From Agromyces ramosus (lineage in GTDB: Bacteria; Actinomycetota; Actinomycetes; Actinomycetales; Microbacteriaceae): 64,000 nucleotides of DNA. The translations under genes were made by a program, and so were the position numbers. Numbering within the stretch: the first letter of the stretch is position 1; each line of letters starts with the position of its first letter. A model generated the notes under the pieces. That model did no database searches. It worked only from the letters and a program-made list of their open reading frames with translations, and was not told where the DNA came from. The DNA lies in assembly GCF_030817175.1 (NCBI RefSeq), contig NZ_JAUSYY010000001.1, forward strand, positions 3,224,001 to 3,288,000. The letters are read 5' to 3'. Below, in pieces: positions 45,195-53,451 of this stretch.

Positions 45195-45500
45195 ATGCTG
45201 GTCGCATTCTCAGTAGCGCCGAGCGGCACCGGACGCAACGACGGTTCAGTGCACGACGCGGTGGCCGCGGCCGTCAGGATCGTGCGCGAATCCGGACTGC
45301 CGAACCGCACCGACTCCATGTTCACGACGATCGAAGGTGAGTGGGACGAGGTGTTCGACGTCGTGAGGCGTGCGACCGAGGCGGTCGGCGCGTACGGCAC
45401 CCGGGTCTCACTCGTGCTCAAGGCGGACATCCGGCCCGGATACACGGGCGAGCTCGACGGCAAGGTGCATCGGCTCGAGCAGGAGCTCTCCGGCGGCTGA
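45195..45500 (+). CDS. Thiamine-binding protein, MTH1187/YqgV family
   Basis: A 101-residue ferredoxin-like protein of the DUF77/MTH1187 group, some of which bind thiamine or hydroxymethylpyrimidine. The family text SVAPSGTGRNDGSVHDAVAAAV and NRTDSMFTTIEGEWDEVFDVV is visible (cored: APSGTGRNDG, FTTIEGEWDEV). It has a very strong ribosome binding site, GAGGAGGAG. No thiamine transport or synthesis genes are next to it, and I see no TPP riboswitch upstream. Confidence 0.88.
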   Translation: MLVAFSVAPSGTGRNDGSVHDAVAAAVRIVRESGLPNRTDSMFTTIEGEWDEVFDVVRRATEAVGAYGTRVSLVLKADIRPGYTGELDGKVHRLEQELSGG

Positions 45501-45634
45501 GCGCGCGTCATGTCGCGCCGCCCGTCGATGAGCGAGACCGACGCCCGAGCTCGACGAACGAAGATGGCGTGGTCGAACACCCCACGGGCCGAAAGCCGCC
45601 CCTGCCGGCCAATCTCGCCAGGCTCGAGCGGCTG

Positions 45635-46072
45635 TCAGCTCTTCTGCAGTTCCTCGGCGAGCATCACGAGGATGCCGCTCGGCCCGCGGAGGTAGGTGAG
45701 CTTGTAGACGTCTTCATAGGTCGCGACGCCGCGAAGCGGACCGTATCCGTGGCGTGCGGCCACCTCGAGGGCTTCGTCGATGTCGTCGACCGAGAAGGCG
45801 ACGCGGTGCATGCCGATCTCGTTGGGACGAGTGGGCTCCGACTCGATCGCTTCGGGGTGGAGGTACTCGAAGAGCTCGAGGCGACCGTGACCGTCTGGCG
45901 TCTGGAGCATCGCGATCTTGGCGTGGTTGCCATCCAGGCCGACGGCAGTGTCGGTCCACTCGCCGCTGACCGTGTCACGGCCGACGACGGTGAGACCGAG
46001 GTCGGTGAAGAAGGAGATCGCTGCTTCGAGGTCGCGAACCGCGATGCCGACGTTCTCGAGTTTGATGGCCAT
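45635..46072 (-). CDS. VOC family protein, methylmalonyl-CoA epimerase-like
   Basis: A 145-residue protein with two VOC modules. IKLENVGIAVRDLEAAISFF opens the first and MHRVAFSVDDIDEALEVAARHG opens the second. The length and the GIAVRDLEAAISFF start resemble methylmalonyl-CoA epimerase. However, no methylmalonyl-CoA mutase or propionyl-CoA genes are nearby, so a general VOC label is safer. The start at 46072 is chosen because TAGCAT lies 7 bases upstream on the minus strand, implying a leaderless transcript; ATG 46081 is the alternative. Confidence 0.85.
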   Translation of the reverse strand: MAIKLENVGIAVRDLEAAISFFTDLGLTVVGRDTVSGEWTDTAVGLDGNHAKIAMLQTPDGHGRLELFEYLHPEAIESEPTRPNEIGMHRVAFSVDDIDEALEVAARHGYGPLRGVATYEDVYKLTYLRGPSGILVMLAEELQKS

Positions 46073-46079
46073 GTGTGGC

Positions 46080-46085
46080 ATGCTA
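46080..46085 (-). promoter_or_regulatory. -10 element of the VOC gene
   Basis: TAGCAT on the minus strand, 7 bases before ATG 46072. Confidence 0.5.
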
Positions 46086-46142
46086 CCGAGCCGGACCGAC
46101 TCGTCACGACGGCAGCTCGGGGTCGAATCGATTCGATACGTG

Positions 46143-46154
46143 CGACAATTGTCG
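46143..46154. promoter_or_regulatory. Palindromic operator candidate at the MFS start
   Basis: CGACAATTGTCG is a perfect 12-base palindrome ending one base before GTG 46156, in the 83-base space between the divergent VOC and MFS genes. The position suits a repressor that blocks initiation. Confidence 0.45.
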
Positions 46155-46155
46155 G

Positions 46156-47430
46156 GTGACCCTCTCATCCGACGGGCCGACGACGCTGTCGCCGGCCCGT
46201 ATTCGTTGGGCGCTCCTCGCGCTCGCCCTCGGCGGCTTCGGCATCGGCTGCACCGAGTTCGTGGCCATGGGCCTCCTCCCGAACATCGCGCGGGACCTGC
46301 TCCCGGTGCTCTACGCGACGGCCCCCGAAGACGCGAACGCCGGCGCAGGGTGGGTCATCTCCGCGTATGCGCTCGGCGTCGTCGTCGGCGCGCCGACCAT
46401 CGCCGCGGCCGCCGCGCGCTGGCCGCGCAAGCGCCTGCTGCTCGCGCTGCTCACCGCGTTCACCCTGGGCACCGCCGCGTCGGCGGTGCTCCCCAGCTTC
46501 GGGCTCGTGCTCATCGCCCGCTTCATCGCCGCGCTTCCGCACGGTGCCTACTTCGGCATCGCCTCGCTCGTGGCGGCGAGCCTCATGGGCCCGGGCAAAC
46601 GCGCGAGAGGGGTCGCGCTCGTACTCTCAGGGCTCACGATCGCCAACGTCGTCGGTGTGCCCGCGATCACCTGGCTCGGGCAGATGGCCGGCTGGCGCAT
46701 GGCCTACCTCGCGGTCGCCGCGATCTTCGCCCTGACCTTCGTCGCCGTGGCGTTCGCCGTGCCGTGGCAGCCGGGCGACCCCGCGGCCACGATGCGGCGC
46801 GAGCTCCGCGCCTTCACCCGGGCGCAGGTCTGGTTCGCCCTCGGCATCGGCGCGATCGGCTTCGGCGGGCTCTTCGCCGTGTACAGCTACGTCGCGCCGC
46901 TCGCCACGGAGGTGACCGGACTGCCGCTCGCGGCGGTGCCACTCGTGCTCATCGTCTTCGGCGTCGGCATGACGATCGGCAATCTCGCGGGCGGGCGCCT
47001 CGCCGACTGGAGCGTGCGACGGTCGATGTACCTGTTCTTCGCCGTCCTGGCGGCCGCGCTCGTGCTGCTCGGGTTCACCGCCTCGAGCCCGGTCGGTCTC
47101 GCCGTCGGCGTGTTCCTCGTGGGCGCGTCGTCCGCTGCGCTGTCACCCACGATCCAGGCGCGCCTCATGGACGTGGCCCACGACAGCCAGTCGATCGCGG
47201 CGGCCCTCAACCACTCCGCGCTGAACATCGGCAACAGCCTCGGTGCGCTGCTCGGCGGCATCGCGATCGCCGCCGGGCTCGGCTACGTCGCCCCGATCTG
47301 GATCGGGCTCGTGCTCACCATCGCGGGGTCGCTGCTCGCGGTCACCTCGTTCGCGCTCGACCGGTCGCGCGGCCGTCGCGGCGTCGTGGTGCCGTACGCG
47401 ACCGGTGCCATGGAGGTCGTCGAGCTCTGA
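46156..47430 (+). CDS. MFS transporter, AraJ/Cmx-type exporter
   Basis: A 424-residue major facilitator with twelve spans. The start text RWALLALALGGFGIGCTEFVAMGLLP is typical of DHA1 exporters such as AraJ, YdhP and the chloramphenicol exporter Cmx (core GIGCTEFVAMGLLP). A GxxxD-type loop and the motif C-like AGWRMAYLAVAAIF segment are present. It probably expels sugars or small toxic compounds by proton antiport. GTG 46156 is chosen because upstream codons are non-coding in character and overlap the palindrome; no good ribosome binding site is present. Confidence 0.9.
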   Translation: MTLSSDGPTTLSPARIRWALLALALGGFGIGCTEFVAMGLLPNIARDLLPVLYATAPEDANAGAGWVISAYALGVVVGAPTIAAAAARWPRKRLLLALLTAFTLGTAASAVLPSFGLVLIARFIAALPHGAYFGIASLVAASLMGPGKRARGVALVLSGLTIANVVGVPAITWLGQMAGWRMAYLAVAAIFALTFVAVAFAVPWQPGDPAATMRRELRAFTRAQVWFALGIGAIGFGGLFAVYSYVAPLATEVTGLPLAAVPLVLIVFGVGMTIGNLAGGRLADWSVRRSMYLFFAVLAAALVLLGFTASSPVGLAVGVFLVGASSAALSPTIQARLMDVAHDSQSIAAALNHSALNIGNSLGALLGGIAIAAGLGYVAPIWIGLVLTIAGSLLAVTSFALDRSRGRRGVVVPYATGAMEVVEL

Positions 47431-47484
47431 CGCGAGACAAGGCGCGCGCTGGAGTTCCGGCCGCGTGACCGCCGGCGAAACCCC

Positions 47485-48135
47485 TCAGTCGGACTGCAGG
47501 AGGATGCCGTCGAGAATGGCGCGCTTGCGCAGCGCCACCTTCGTGCCGACGTCGAATCCCGACGCCCGGTACTTCTCGCGGATGCGCTTCAAGTAGCTCT
47601 TGGCCGTCTCTTCGGAGATGCCGAGCTGGAAGGCGACCGCCTTCACGGGCTGCCCGGCGCCATACAGCGCCATCACACGCCGCTCCTGGGCCGAGAGCTT
47701 CGGCACGGTGCCCTCGTCGGCGAGCGCGAGCTGGAGCTCGGGAGTGAGGTACGACTCGCCCAGGCGAGCGGCCCGGATCGCCTCGATGATCGTCTCGACG
47801 GGCTCGGACTTCACGAGGTAGCCGAGCGCGCCGGCGCCGAGCGCCTCGCGCACCACGGCCGGCTCCGAGTAGGTGCTCATCAGCATCGTCGCCACCTCGG
47901 CGGACTTCAGCATCGACAGCTTCAGCGAGATGGGGATGTTGTCGCGGAGGTCGAGGTCGAGGAGTACGACATCGACGGGGAATGCCGGGTGGGCGAGGAG
48001 CTCGGACCACGACGGCACGGCCGCGACGAGCTCGATGTCGGTTGCCGCGCCCCGGATCCACTCGGAGAGCGCCCCGAGCAGCATGCGGTGGTCGTCGACG
48101 ATCGCGAGTCGGATCGGTGCAGTGGTGTCGGCCAT
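47485..48135 (-). CDS. NarL/LuxR-type response regulator
   Basis: A 216-residue regulator. The receiver has Asp14/Asp15, the phospho-acceptor Asp60 (VVLLDLDLRDN), Thr88 and Lys109 (YLVKSE). The LuxR-type helix-turn-helix (about 147-205) reads LSAQERRVMALYGAGQPVKAVAFQLGISEETAKSYLKRIREKY, seen here by its cores LSAQERRVMALYGAGQ and LGISEETAKSYLKRI. The recognition helix is well formed. It is the last of a three-gene unit and starts immediately after the membrane-protein stop. Its partner is the kinase at 49386-50546. Targets are unknown. Confidence 0.92.
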   Translation of the reverse strand: MADTTAPIRLAIVDDHRMLLGALSEWIRGAATDIELVAAVPSWSELLAHPAFPVDVVLLDLDLRDNIPISLKLSMLKSAEVATMLMSTYSEPAVVREALGAGALGYLVKSEPVETIIEAIRAARLGESYLTPELQLALADEGTVPKLSAQERRVMALYGAGQPVKAVAFQLGISEETAKSYLKRIREKYRASGFDVGTKVALRKRAILDGILLQSD

Positions 48136-49389
48136 TCAGCTTCCCCTCGGACGGGCGGCCGCACGGGCGGCCGGCGCATTCACCGGAGTGGTCGGGTCCA
48201 CCCGGCAGTCGATGTCGATGCGGAACGAATCCGTGCCCGCGGTGACGTCGTGCCTCCCGACACTACCGACAGCATCCCACGTCGCGGGGTCGACATGTCG
48301 ACGAGCGACACCCGCGACCTCGATCGAGAGCGTGAACGAGGAGGGATCGGCGTCGTGACCATGGTCGGCCTCGCGGCAGGTCACTCCCACGAGGAGCGGC
48401 GTCGCCCCCCGCTTCTGGTGGGTACCCGAGAGCAGCCAGAGGGCGAAGAGCAATCCGTCGCGCTGCTCCTGCGAGAGCAGCCCCGCGAGGCCCGAGGGGT
48501 CGTCGACGGTGACGCGGTCGCTGAGATACGCCGACTCGGTCACGGCGTGCCGGAGCCAGGTGTCGTTGCGCCCCTCGATGAGGCGCACCCGGAGGCGGGC
48601 CGCAACCGACCCGGCCCGCTCGGCGGCGGCATCGGGCAGGGGGATCGCGAGGCGGCCCGATCCGACATCGTCGAGCAGCGTCTCGGCGTCGAAGTCGAGC
48701 TGCGCGAGTTCTTCGGAGGCGCGCATGCCGACGGCGCTGCGGGGGGTGGTCACCGTGCTCTGCACGAGCGAGAGGTCGAGCTCGCGGCCGACGAGGCGAC
48801 GGAAGCCCTGGATCGTGAGCACCACCATGACGAGGGGGAAGACGGCGGATGCCGCGACGGCGAGCCCGGTCACCGTGTGCCGTCCGGCCGAGTCGAACTG
48901 GACGAGCGCGGCGACCCCGAGCACCAGGCCGATCGCGGAAGCCACGATGAGCGACACGCGCGTGCCCCGGATGGCGGCGACCGGCATGAGCACGGCCGCC
49001 GCCGCCGCTGCGGCGGTGGGGGTCACGCCGAGGTAGAGGAGCCCCGCCGTGGCCGACACGTCGAGCCACACGGGTGCGATGAGTCCGATGAGGAGGAGGA
49101 TGTAGAGCCAGTCGGGGAGATTTCTCCACGCGATGCGGGAGAGCGCTCCGACCGCGACGACGGCGCCGAGCGCCATCCATGCGCCCCACGGGCCCAGCCC
49201 CGGCAGGAAGAACGGCTGGAGGGCGACGGCATGCGCGAAGTGCGCCGCGACGGTGATCGCTGCGGCGATCGTGATGCCGATCGCGAGGCGGCGGCCGCCG
49301 TGGCTTTCGCGGACGTCGCCGGCAGCGCGAGCCGAGCGCCTGGGACGCCGGAACTGCGAGCTGCGGTGGCCGGTTGCGAGCACGCTCAT
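48136..49389 (-). CDS. Membrane protein with a kinase-like cytosolic region, between kinase and regulator genes
   Basis: A 417-residue protein. About six spans between residues 35 and 215 are followed by a cytosolic part of 200 residues. Part of that region (about 240-310: ASEELAQLDFDAETLLDDVGSGR, then AARLRVRLIEGRNDTWLRHA) resembles a histidine-kinase dimerisation region. It lacks a phospho-accepting H box and ATP-binding N and G motifs. It may be a pseudokinase or ligand-sensing partner. The gene overlaps the kinase gene by 4 bases, and the regulator gene follows with no gap. This interpretation is inference. Confidence 0.65.
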   Translation of the reverse strand: MSVLATGHRSSQFRRPRRSARAAGDVRESHGGRRLAIGITIAAAITVAAHFAHAVALQPFFLPGLGPWGAWMALGAVVAVGALSRIAWRNLPDWLYILLLIGLIAPVWLDVSATAGLLYLGVTPTAAAAAAAVLMPVAAIRGTRVSLIVASAIGLVLGVAALVQFDSAGRHTVTGLAVAASAVFPLVMVVLTIQGFRRLVGRELDLSLVQSTVTTPRSAVGMRASEELAQLDFDAETLLDDVGSGRLAIPLPDAAAERAGSVAARLRVRLIEGRNDTWLRHAVTESAYLSDRVTVDDPSGLAGLLSQEQRDGLLFALWLLSGTHQKRGATPLLVGVTCREADHGHDADPSSFTLSIEVAGVARRHVDPATWDAVGSVGRHDVTAGTDSFRIDIDCRVDPTTPVNAPAARAAARPRGS

Positions 49390-50546
49390 GGCTTCGGCAC
49401 CTCGAGCATGACCGTGGTGCCGGACCCGGGCGAGGAGAAGATGCGCGCCCGGCCGCCGACGGTGTGCAGTCGTCCGACGACGGACTCGGCATAGCCGAGC
49501 CGCCCGCGGTCGACGGCCTCGGGCTCGAACCCGTGCCCGGCGTCGGTGACCATGGCACGGACGGTGCGGTCGTCGTCGCTGACGGTGACGTCGGCCTCGT
49601 TCACACCTGAGTGGCGGCGCACATTCTCGAGGCACTCGCCGAGTGCGCCGAGCAGCGCGTCGAGGGTCTCCGTCGGCAGCGCAAGGCGTCCGGCGCCGTG
49701 CCAGTTCACGTCGAGGCCCATGCGTGCGAAGCGCTGGCGCACCGACTCGAAGGTCGTGCTCAGCACGTCATCGTCGTCGGAGTCGGGTGAGAAGATGGCG
49801 GTCGAGCCGTTGTCGAGCGGGGCGCCGAGCCGCAGTTGCCGGAGGAGCCGTGCATCGTCTCCGGCCTGCTGCCGCAGCGCACTCACGCCGACCCCGACGC
49901 CGGAGTGCGCGAGCAGGCTCAGCGTCGCGAGCACGGTGTCGTGCAGCACGCGGGCGTCCTGCCGCTGGCGCGCCTCGAGCTCGCTCGCGAGCCGCTCGGC
50001 CTCGTGCGCCCTGCCGACCTCGTCGATGCGTGCCGACGTTCGGGCGATCGCGCGATCGAGCCACGCGCCGAGGGACGCGCACGCCGCCCACCCGGCGAAG
50101 GTCGCAATGGCGACCGCTGCCAGGTCGTGACCGGCGACGGCCACGAGGCCGATGGCGATGACGCAGGCACCGGCGAGGGCGAGCACGAGCAACGGACCGT
50201 CGGGTCGCACGATCAGGGAGATGGCGACGGATGCCGCGGTGACGCCGCCGCTGATCGCGAGCGCGGTGGTGGCCGCGGGGTCGAGCACCGATGCCGCGCC
50301 GAGCACGGCGATGAGGGTGACCGCGCAGGCGACCACGCCGAGCGCCGGCAGCACGGCTCCCCGCACCGCGTGGAGCGAGATGAGCACGCACGCACCGAGG
50401 CTCAGGATGGCGGCGAGGGCCAGTTCGAGGGCCGAGGCGGTGCCCGGGACGAGGAGGCAGGCGAGCGCGGCGATCGACCCGCACATGCCGCTGACGCGTG
50501 CAAGGCGACGCAGGAGCCGGTCACGCTCCTTGTGGATGCGCTTCAT
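49386..50546 (-). CDS. Sensor histidine kinase (NarX/DesK-like)
   Basis: A 386-residue kinase with about five or six closely spaced N-terminal spans (22-175) and almost no extracytoplasmic domain, so it probably senses the membrane itself. The dimerisation helix carries His202 in RVLHDTVLATLSLL. The HATPase domain shows the N box LGECLENVRRHSG, the DAGHGF motif and a G-rich SSPGSGTTVMLE end. This is the class that pairs with NarL-type regulators. It is the first gene of the three-gene unit. Confidence 0.9.
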   Translation of the reverse strand: MKRIHKERDRLLRRLARVSGMCGSIAALACLLVPGTASALELALAAILSLGACVLISLHAVRGAVLPALGVVACAVTLIAVLGAASVLDPAATTALAISGGVTAASVAISLIVRPDGPLLVLALAGACVIAIGLVAVAGHDLAAVAIATFAGWAACASLGAWLDRAIARTSARIDEVGRAHEAERLASELEARQRQDARVLHDTVLATLSLLAHSGVGVGVSALRQQAGDDARLLRQLRLGAPLDNGSTAIFSPDSDDDDVLSTTFESVRQRFARMGLDVNWHGAGRLALPTETLDALLGALGECLENVRRHSGVNEADVTVSDDDRTVRAMVTDAGHGFEPEAVDRGRLGYAESVVGRLHTVGGRARIFSSPGSGTTVMLEVPKP

Positions 50547-50646
50547 GACACCCCCTCACGCACGGGCGGACGACCGATGAACGGTTGCCGTCACCTCCGA
50601 ACACTAGCGGAGTCGCCCGGATTCGGCAGCGTTGCGCGCCGCGAGA

Positions 50647-51852
50647 TCAGTCGTCGAGCAACGCGGAGAGCGCTGCACCGACGGCGTCGTCTTCGATCAG
50701 GAACGCGTCGTGGCCGTACTCGGAGGAGACGAGCACCGGCGTCGGGCCGTGCACGCTGTGCCGAAGCCGGGCCGCGATCTCGGCCTGCCCGGGGAGTGGG
50801 AAGTAGCGGTCGCTGTCGATGCCGAGCACGAGGCTGGTCGCCTCGATGCGCGCCAATGCCGCGTCGATGCCGCCCCGACCGCGGCCGAGGTCGTGTGAGT
50901 TCATCGCCTGGGTGAGCACGATATAGCTGTTCGCGTCGAAGCGGCGGGTGAACTTGTTGCCGTGGAAGTCGAGGTACGACTCCACGGCGAAGCGCCCATC
51001 GCCACCGAGCGGGTCGAGGTCGGACTGCCAGCTGCGCTCGAACCGGTGGTTGAGCTCCGCCGCGGTGCGGTAGTTCAGCATCGCCATGCGACGTGCGAGG
51101 GCCAGGCCCCGGGTGGGGCCCTCGCCGTCGGGCGCCTCGTAGAACTCTCCGCCGCGGAACGCCGGATCGGCGCGGATCGCCTCGATCTGCACCGAGTTCA
51201 GCGCGATCTGGTCGGCCGTGCTCGCGGCGGGCGCGGCGAGCACGGCGATGCGCTCGACCGCCTCGGGCGCCATGACCGCCCATTCGAGCACGTGCATGGC
51301 CCCCATCGAACCGCCGACGACCGCCGCGAAGCGCTCGATGCCGAGCTCGCGGGCGAAGGCGAGCTGCGCCCGCACCTGGTCGCGGATGGTGAGGAAGGGG
51401 AATCGGGTCGCCCATTCTGCGCGATCGGGCGCGAGCGAGGCGGGGCCCGTCGACCCCTGGCATCCGCCGAGCACGTTCGGGGCGACCACGAACCACCGAT
51501 CGGTGTCGATCGCCAGCCCGGGACCCACGATGCCGGGCCACCAGCCGGCACTCGGATGCGCAGGCCCGGCCGCGCCGACGACGTGGCTGTCGCCGGTCAG
51601 CGCGTGCAGGATCAGGATCGCGTTGTCCCGCGCGGGCGAGAGGGTGCCCCATTGCTCGTAGGCGATGCGCACCGAGGGCAGCACCCGGCCGGACTCGAGC
51701 GGCACGTCGCCGACGTGCACGAAGCGACGGTCGCCGACGGGGTCGCCCTCGCGCCACGCCCCGGTGGCCGGGGCCCGGCCGGCGAGCGACTGCGCGCGCG
51801 CCTCGGTGACGATGCTCGCGGGCACCGCGTCGGCCGTCGTCTGCCAGTCCAT
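50647..51852 (-). CDS. metX: Homoserine O-acetyltransferase
   Basis: A 401-residue alpha/beta-hydrolase-fold enzyme that makes O-acetylhomoserine from homoserine and acetyl-CoA, the first committed step of methionine synthesis. The nucleophile Ser is in VVGGSMGAMHVLEW; Asp and His near the C-terminus complete the triad (SEYGHDAFLIE). The family block ALTGDSHVVG is present. It lies downstream of metY on the same strand, but a perfect hairpin separates them, so the two genes may be transcribed separately. Confidence 0.94.
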   Translation of the reverse strand: MDWQTTADAVPASIVTEARAQSLAGRAPATGAWREGDPVGDRRFVHVGDVPLESGRVLPSVRIAYEQWGTLSPARDNAILILHALTGDSHVVGAAGPAHPSAGWWPGIVGPGLAIDTDRWFVVAPNVLGGCQGSTGPASLAPDRAEWATRFPFLTIRDQVRAQLAFARELGIERFAAVVGGSMGAMHVLEWAVMAPEAVERIAVLAAPAASTADQIALNSVQIEAIRADPAFRGGEFYEAPDGEGPTRGLALARRMAMLNYRTAAELNHRFERSWQSDLDPLGGDGRFAVESYLDFHGNKFTRRFDANSYIVLTQAMNSHDLGRGRGGIDAALARIEATSLVLGIDSDRYFPLPGQAEIAARLRHSVHGPTPVLVSSEYGHDAFLIEDDAVGAALSALLDD

Positions 51853-51935
51853 GCTCTCGATTCTCCCGAACTCCGGCGGGCGGCACGCGTTTGTTACGCG
51901 TGACGGGTCTGCCGGCGACCGAGGGTCGCCAGGAG

Positions 51936-51975
51936 ACGACGGATGCCGCGAGCCGAGGCCCGCGGCATCCGTCGT
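51936..51975 (-). terminator. Terminator between metY and metX
   Basis: A perfect 15-base stem (ACGACGGATGCCGCG at 51936-51950, complement at 51961-51975) with a 10-base loop, just after the metY stop. It carries both forms of the recurring heptamer. Confidence 0.75.
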
Positions 51976-51988
51976 GCTGTGGTCGTGG

Positions 51989-53314
51989 TCAGACGCGCGC
52001 GGCCTCCGCGGCGGCCCGTGATGCTGCGAGACCCGCCTCGAGGTCGGCCTTCAGGTCGTCGATGTTCTCGATGCCCACCGAGAGCCGCACGAGTCCGGGC
52101 GTGACGCCCGAGGTGAGCTGCTGCTCGGGCGTGAGCTGCGAGTGCGTCGTCGACGCGGGGTGGATGACGAGCGAGCGCACGTCGCCGATGTTCGCGAGGT
52201 GGCTGAACAGCGAGAGGTTGTCGACGAGCGCACGACCGGCGTCGACGCCGCCCTTGAGCTCGAACGACAGCACCGCGCCGACGCCCTTGGGAGCGTAGGT
52301 GTTCGCGGCTGCATACCACGGGCTCGAGGGCAGCCCGGAGTAGTTGACGCTCGCGACGTCGGGGTGGTTGTCGAGCCACTCCGCGATCTCCTGCGCGTTC
52401 TGCACGTGCCGCTCGATTCGCAGCGAGAGCGTCTCGATGCCCTGGATGAGCTGCCAGGCGCTCGCCGGCGCGATCGCGGAGCCGAGGTCGCGCAGCAGCT
52501 GCACGCGCGCCTTGATGATGTAGGCGAGGCCGTCGCCGACCGCGGCCGTGTAGCTCGCGCCGTGGTACGACGGGTCGGGCTCGGTGAGGCCGGGGAAGCG
52601 TTCGACGTTCTTCGACCACTCGAACGCGCCGCCGTCGACGATGACACCACCGATGACGGTGCCGTGCCCGCCGAGGAACTTGGTGGCCGAGTGCACGATG
52701 ATGTCGGCGCCGTGCTCGAACGGGCGGATGAGGTACGGCGTCGCGATCGTGTTGTCGACGATGAGCGGCACGCCCGACTCGTGCGCCACGTCGGCGACCC
52801 GGCGGATGTCGAGGATGTTGATCTTCGGGTTGCCGATCGTCTCGGCGAAGAACAGCTTCGTGTTCGGGCGCACGGCGCGGCGCCATTCGTCGGGGTCGTC
52901 CTGGTTCTCGACGAAGGTCGTCTCGATGCCGAGCTTCGCGAGCGAGTACTTGAACAGGTTGTAGGTGCCGCCGTAGATCGACGACGAGGAGACGATGTGG
53001 TCGCCGGCCTCGGCGATGTTCAGCACCGCGAAGGTCGACGCCGCCTGTCCAGAGGCGACGAGGAGGGCTCCGGTGCCGCCCTCGAGCGCGGCGAGGCGCT
53101 CTTCGACGACGGCCTGCGTCGGATTCTGGATGCGCGTGTAGATGTTGCCGAACTCGGCGAGCGCGAAGAGGTTCTTCGCGTGCTCGGAGTTGTTGAACAC
53201 GTACGACGTGGTCTGGTAGATCGGGGTCGCGCGGGCGTTGGTGACCGGGTCGGGCGCGGCGCCGGAGTGCACCTGCTTCGTCTCGAAGCGCCAGTCGGCG
53301 GCGTTCTCGCTCAT
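51989..53314 (-). CDS. metY: O-acetylhomoserine sulfhydrylase (bifunctional OAH/OAS)
   Basis: A 441-residue PLP enzyme that converts O-acetylhomoserine and sulfide to homocysteine. The PLP Lys is in VHSATKFLGGHGT, and the family text SENAADWRFETKQVHSG and PIYQTTSYVFNNSEHAKNLF is visible (cored PIYQTTSYVF). The C-terminal RLSVGIENIDDL is typical of Cys/Met metabolism enzymes. The start is well supported by GAAGGAG. A near-consensus promoter lies at 53366-53394. It works with metX, with ahcY at the window start recycling homocysteine. Confidence 0.95.
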   Translation of the reverse strand: MSENAADWRFETKQVHSGAAPDPVTNARATPIYQTTSYVFNNSEHAKNLFALAEFGNIYTRIQNPTQAVVEERLAALEGGTGALLVASGQAASTFAVLNIAEAGDHIVSSSSIYGGTYNLFKYSLAKLGIETTFVENQDDPDEWRRAVRPNTKLFFAETIGNPKINILDIRRVADVAHESGVPLIVDNTIATPYLIRPFEHGADIIVHSATKFLGGHGTVIGGVIVDGGAFEWSKNVERFPGLTEPDPSYHGASYTAAVGDGLAYIIKARVQLLRDLGSAIAPASAWQLIQGIETLSLRIERHVQNAQEIAEWLDNHPDVASVNYSGLPSSPWYAAANTYAPKGVGAVLSFELKGGVDAGRALVDNLSLFSHLANIGDVRSLVIHPASTTHSQLTPEQQLTSGVTPGLVRLSVGIENIDDLKADLEAGLAASRAAAEAARV

Positions 53315-53365
53315 GGAGGTCTCCTTCTCGGGGATGGGTGTGCGGCCCCCGCCGCAACTGCGCCC

Positions 53366-53394
53366 ACGTTACGAGGGGGTGCCGGTGCCGGCAA
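53366..53394 (-). promoter_or_regulatory. metY promoter
   Basis: On the minus strand TTGCCG (53394-53389), a 17-base spacer and TAACGT (53371-53366). Predicted start is near 53359, leader about 45 bases. No SAM-riboswitch-like core was seen in the leader. Confidence 0.5.
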
Positions 53395-53417
53395 CGACGC
53401 CCGACACACGGCGTCAT

Positions 53418-53451
53418 CGACTGGGCGGATGCCGCGGCATCCGCTCAGTCG
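53418..53451 (-). terminator. Terminator of the acyltransferase gene
   Basis: A 34-base near-palindrome: 17-base arms around GGATGCCG/CGGCATCC, one mismatch, no separate loop. It overlaps the acyltransferase stop codon and precedes the metY promoter. Confidence 0.65.

Noticed and set aside
45635..46072. Firm call as methylmalonyl-CoA epimerase
   Set aside because: No mutase, MeaB or propionyl-CoA carboxylase genes are adjacent and the metal ligands could not be confirmed by eye.
53315..53360. SAM or other methionine riboswitch upstream of metY
   Set aside because: The predicted leader is about 45 bases and lacks any recognisable SAM-riboswitch core.
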